DNA from: Kiritimatiellia bacterium
GTDB taxonomy: Bacteria; Verrucomicrobiota; Kiritimatiellia; SLAD01
Direction of reading: 5' to 3'
Assembly: GCA_007128275.1 (NCBI GenBank)
Contig: SKXR01000031.1
Coordinates: 1-9,166, forward strand
DNA: 9,166 nucleotides
Under the pieces are notes generated by a model. It was not told where the DNA came from and did no database searches. It saw nothing but the letters and a program-made list of their open reading frames with translations. Shown here piece after piece: positions 7,834 to 9,166 of this stretch. Position 1 is the stretch's first letter. Each line of letters starts with the position of its first letter. The translations under genes were made by a program, and so were the position numbers.

Positions 7834-7917
7834 CCACCCCCTCCCGACCGCGAAGCGCGTCGGGAGACCCCTCCAAAGGAGGGGATATTAACACATTCCC
7901 CCTCCTGGTAGGGGTGG
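7834..7917. repeat. 84-nt structured intergenic element (REP/MITE-like), three-way-junction fold
   Basis: Outer arms CCACCCC (7834-7840) and GGGGTGG (7911-7917) are exact inverted repeats. Inside, CTCCCGACCGC pairs with GCGcGTCGGGAG (7841-7851 with 7855-7866, one bulged C, GAA loop). CCCCTCC pairs with GGAGGGG (7868-7874 with 7878-7884, AAA loop). A second CCCCTCC at 7899-7905 can compete for the same GGAGGGG. The compact nested design resembles dispersed palindromic elements found between genes in many environmental bacterial genomes. Only one copy lies in this window, so repetitiveness is inferred. Confidence 0.5.
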
Positions 7918-8240
7918 CCGACTTGTCCCGCCGTAGTTTGGCTTCGTGGAGGCTAGGAGAATATACCGAAAAGAAATAGGCAATGGTTATAACCCGTTCG
8001 TTGCGAGAAGCCGGACGTTTCAGGAGGCTGTCGGTCTGCGCAATCGCTGTGTATGTTGTCGGCGAGTGAATCGTTCTCTGTCCCTTGCTCTTCCTCAACG
8101 GCTCTGACGTTGTGCAAAAGGGCAGATGGGGGTAGACATCTGGGCGTAAGGCATTCCAGCGCAAAAGTCACATTCTCGCTGTCGTCCGCTGGTTCTCTGA
8201 GCCGTTACCGGGCAGCCGGATCCGGAACCCGTTCTGCTGA

Positions 8241-8276
8241 TGCGGAAAAATGTCACACGTGTGACATTTTTCCGCA
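8241..8276. terminator. Perfect 36-bp palindrome, likely bidirectional terminator (or operator)
   Basis: Two 18-nt half-sites meet with no spacer. The central 16 nt, TGTCACACGTGTGACA (8251-8266), is flanked by A5 on the left and T5 on the right, then TGCGG/CCGCA arms. As RNA, the centre can form a 6-bp stem with a 4-nt ACGT loop (more if the A/T tracts pair), followed by U5 on either strand. That fits a factor-independent bidirectional terminator between convergent genes. It is 442 nt past btuD and 266 nt past the minus-strand stop, which is far. The symmetry also suits a dimeric regulator site. Confidence 0.5.
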
Positions 8277-8426
8277 CGGGCAGGAGAGGGCCGTGGATGG
8301 TATGTTCTTCGCTTTCGCAATCCGTCGACTTAATGCCATCTGATTCTTGAACCTGGAGAAGTGCCCCTTATGCGTCTCGCCTTCTAGGGATCGTCTCCGA
8401 AAACCACCAGCATCCGCACGAACAAC

Positions 8427-8470
8427 GCCCCGTCGGGGCAAGTGATTTAGGCAGCCAGACTTCCCGTCTG
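8427..8470. other. Two small GC hairpins
   Basis: GCCCC (8427-8431) pairs with GGGGC (8435-8439) over a GTC loop, and CAGAC (8456-8460) pairs with GTCTG (8466-8470) over TTCCC. Both are short and lack a T-run, so they are not good terminators alone. They may belong to the same kind of intergenic repeat debris as the element at 7834-7917. Confidence 0.35.
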
Positions 8471-8505
8471 TGAACGCCCGTGGTCGGGATGAATCAACGC
8501 TGATA

Positions 8506-8515
8506 GGGGGGGGGG
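8506..8515 (+). repeat. Homopolymeric run of ten G
   Basis: Ten consecutive G residues directly abut and partly enter the hairpin at 8514-8532. The run lies outside any coding region, 28 nt beyond the minus-strand stop codon. Such a tract is prone to length variation by slippage and to sequencing error. Confidence 0.9.
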
Positions 8516-8532
8516 CAGGCCAACGGCCTGCC
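8514..8532 (-). terminator. Hairpin just after the minus-strand gene (weak terminator candidate)
   Basis: GGCAGGCC (8514-8521) pairs exactly with GGCCTGCC (8525-8532) around a 3-nt loop. In the minus-strand transcript it begins about 10 nt after the stop codon, the usual terminator position. It is followed by C residues instead of a U-tract, so intrinsic termination would be inefficient. It could instead stabilise the mRNA 3' end. Confidence 0.4.
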
Positions 8533-8542
8533 TGAACTTGGG

Positions 8543-9166
8543 CTAACAGGTGTGGCCTTGATCCGGTTCGCAGTGGGTTTCCAGGTCAAGGACGCACTGC
8601 GCATCGTTGTCGGGGTCGGGGATGAACCCGATGCGTTCGAGATAGGCGTTGTGCGTGTCGTTGCCTTTCGGACTTTCGATCCGGCGAATGCCTTTTTCGA
8701 GGAAGAAGTCCTTCTTGCGGCAAAACAGGAAGCGCGCGATCTTGAAGTCGCGGTATTTCGGGATGGCAAAGTCCAAATTGATGCGCAGCCGGTCTTCGCC
8801 GATTCGGGTTCCGAGCAGAAGACCCGCCGGGATCATGTTCCGCAGGATGAAGATGGGAATCCAAGCGTCATCTTTCCGGAAATCGAATGCGGGTTGGAAG
8901 CGCCGGATCTGTTTCTCGTAGAAATGGAGGAATTTGTGCAGGTACGGGCTGTCGGGCGGTACCTGTAGCAATTGGAAGAACTCTTTGGCGCGGTACATGA
9001 TAAACAGGTAATAGATGTTGATCAGTACGATGAACGCATTCATGACGGATACGGGCAAGGAACTGATCAGTATTCCGTAGACGGCAAACGTGGCGGCGCC
9101 GATCAGGTTGATGATGCGCAACTTGATCAGATTGCTCATCATCAGCGAGACGGCGATGAGAATGGA
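8543..9166 (-). CDS. YgjV-like membrane segment fused to GNAT-like domain, 5'-truncated
   Basis: The minus-strand frame stays open to the right edge. The ATG at 9142 has eight more in-frame hydrophobic codons before it (reading SILIAVSL), so the true start is probably outside. Residues below count from that ATG. Two membrane segments (about 9-29 and 32-50) with LRIINLIGAATFAVYGILI resemble the repeat seen in YgjV-type inner-membrane proteins. A linker follows (about 52-95), then a soluble region with FAIPKYRDFKIARFLF (125-140) and KGNDTHNAYLERIGF (159-173). That pattern looks like the last helices of a GNAT acyltransferase fold. A clear acetyl-CoA loop (Q/RxxGxG/A) is not visible, so enzymatic activity is uncertain. 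The C-terminus ends Cys-rich (C183, C191, C199). No function is assigned. Confidence 0.7.
   Translation of the reverse strand, partial: SILIAVSLMMSNLIKLRIINLIGAATFAVYGILISSLPVSVMNAFIVLINIYYLFIMYRAKEFFQLLQVPPDSPYLHKFLHFYEKQIRRFQPAFDFRKDDAWIPIFILRNMIPAGLLLGTRIGEDRLRINLDFAIPKYRDFKIARFLFCRKKDFFLEKGIRRIESPKGNDTHNAYLERIGFIPDPDNDAQCVLDLETHCEPDQGHTC

Larger units (their letters stand above)
7799..8542. other. 744-nt spacer between convergent genes, no convincing gene
   Basis: This lies between the end of btuD (plus) and the end of the last gene (minus). Open frames on both strands are short, lack ribosome sites and show no recognisable protein pattern. Its contents are a folded repeat-like element (7834-7917), a degenerate GC-rich stretch with CCCGCCGTAG / GGCTTCGTGGAGG (7926-7952), a small stem CAGATG/CATCTG (8123-8128 with 8137-8142), a CCGGATCCGG palindrome (8216-8225), a perfect 36-bp palindrome (8241-8276), small hairpins at 8427-8470, and a G-run plus hairpin at 8506-8532. 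No tRNA or rRNA is recognised. A small RNA in 7990-8240 cannot be excluded. Confidence 0.6.

Noticed and set aside
7834..7917. CRISPR array
   Set aside because: The repeats are inverted and irregular, with no regularly spaced direct repeats and no cas genes nearby.
7829..8441. Short open frames in the spacer as small proteins or a decayed transposase
   Set aside because: They lack ribosome sites, recognisable motifs and coding-like composition, and several run through hairpins or the palindrome.
8552..8968. Plus-strand 138-codon open frame at the right end
   Set aside because: It mirrors the minus-strand gene, whose product has membrane segments and GNAT-like motifs. The plus-strand product shows no recognisable feature.

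Overview
The window is about 60% GC by eye and carries a compact run of six plus-strand genes (edge to 7798). A gene-poor, hairpin-rich spacer follows (7799-8542), and then one minus-strand gene runs off the right edge. Secretin, DUF1800 and Tat-exported DUF1501 genes indicate a Gram-negative bacterium with a periplasm. The DUF1800/DUF1501 pair and the intergenic hairpin style recall the Planctomycetes-Verrucomicrobia-Kiritimatiellota group or Bacteroidota. That placement is inference; the window has no rRNA or other marker gene.

The left part (2-2239) is the 3' portion of a type II secretion secretin (GspD-like). It has three KH-like periplasmic domains, the outer-membrane secretin core and an unusual His-containing, Pro/Glu-rich C-terminal tail. 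Its N-terminus lies outside the window. The next gene follows with no real gap and encodes a BtuF-like periplasmic cobalamin-binding protein. Two genes then interrupt the transporter: a DUF1800 protein and a DUF1501 protein with a twin-arginine signal. The transporter resumes with a BtuC-type permease and a BtuD-type ATPase that overlap by 4 nt (ATGA).

The inferred unit is secretin-btuF-DUF1800-DUF1501-btuC-btuD. Docking residues that pair BtuF with BtuC in the E. coli complex appear to be kept (two Glu on BtuF, three Arg on BtuC), so the split genes probably still encode one transporter. The DUF1501 protein has alkaline-phosphatase-superfamily-like metal motifs and would act in the periplasm or outside the cell. 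A link between this pair and corrinoid (or another metal chelate) uptake is the most interesting hypothesis here. The ATPase also carries Pro where the Q-loop Gln normally sits.

The 744-nt spacer shows no convincing gene. It contains an 84-nt element that can fold as a three-way junction, a perfect 36-bp palindrome usable as a bidirectional terminator or operator, several small hairpins and a run of ten G. The last gene (minus strand, 5' end cut off) looks like a YgjV-like membrane segment fused to the C-terminal half of a GNAT-type domain.
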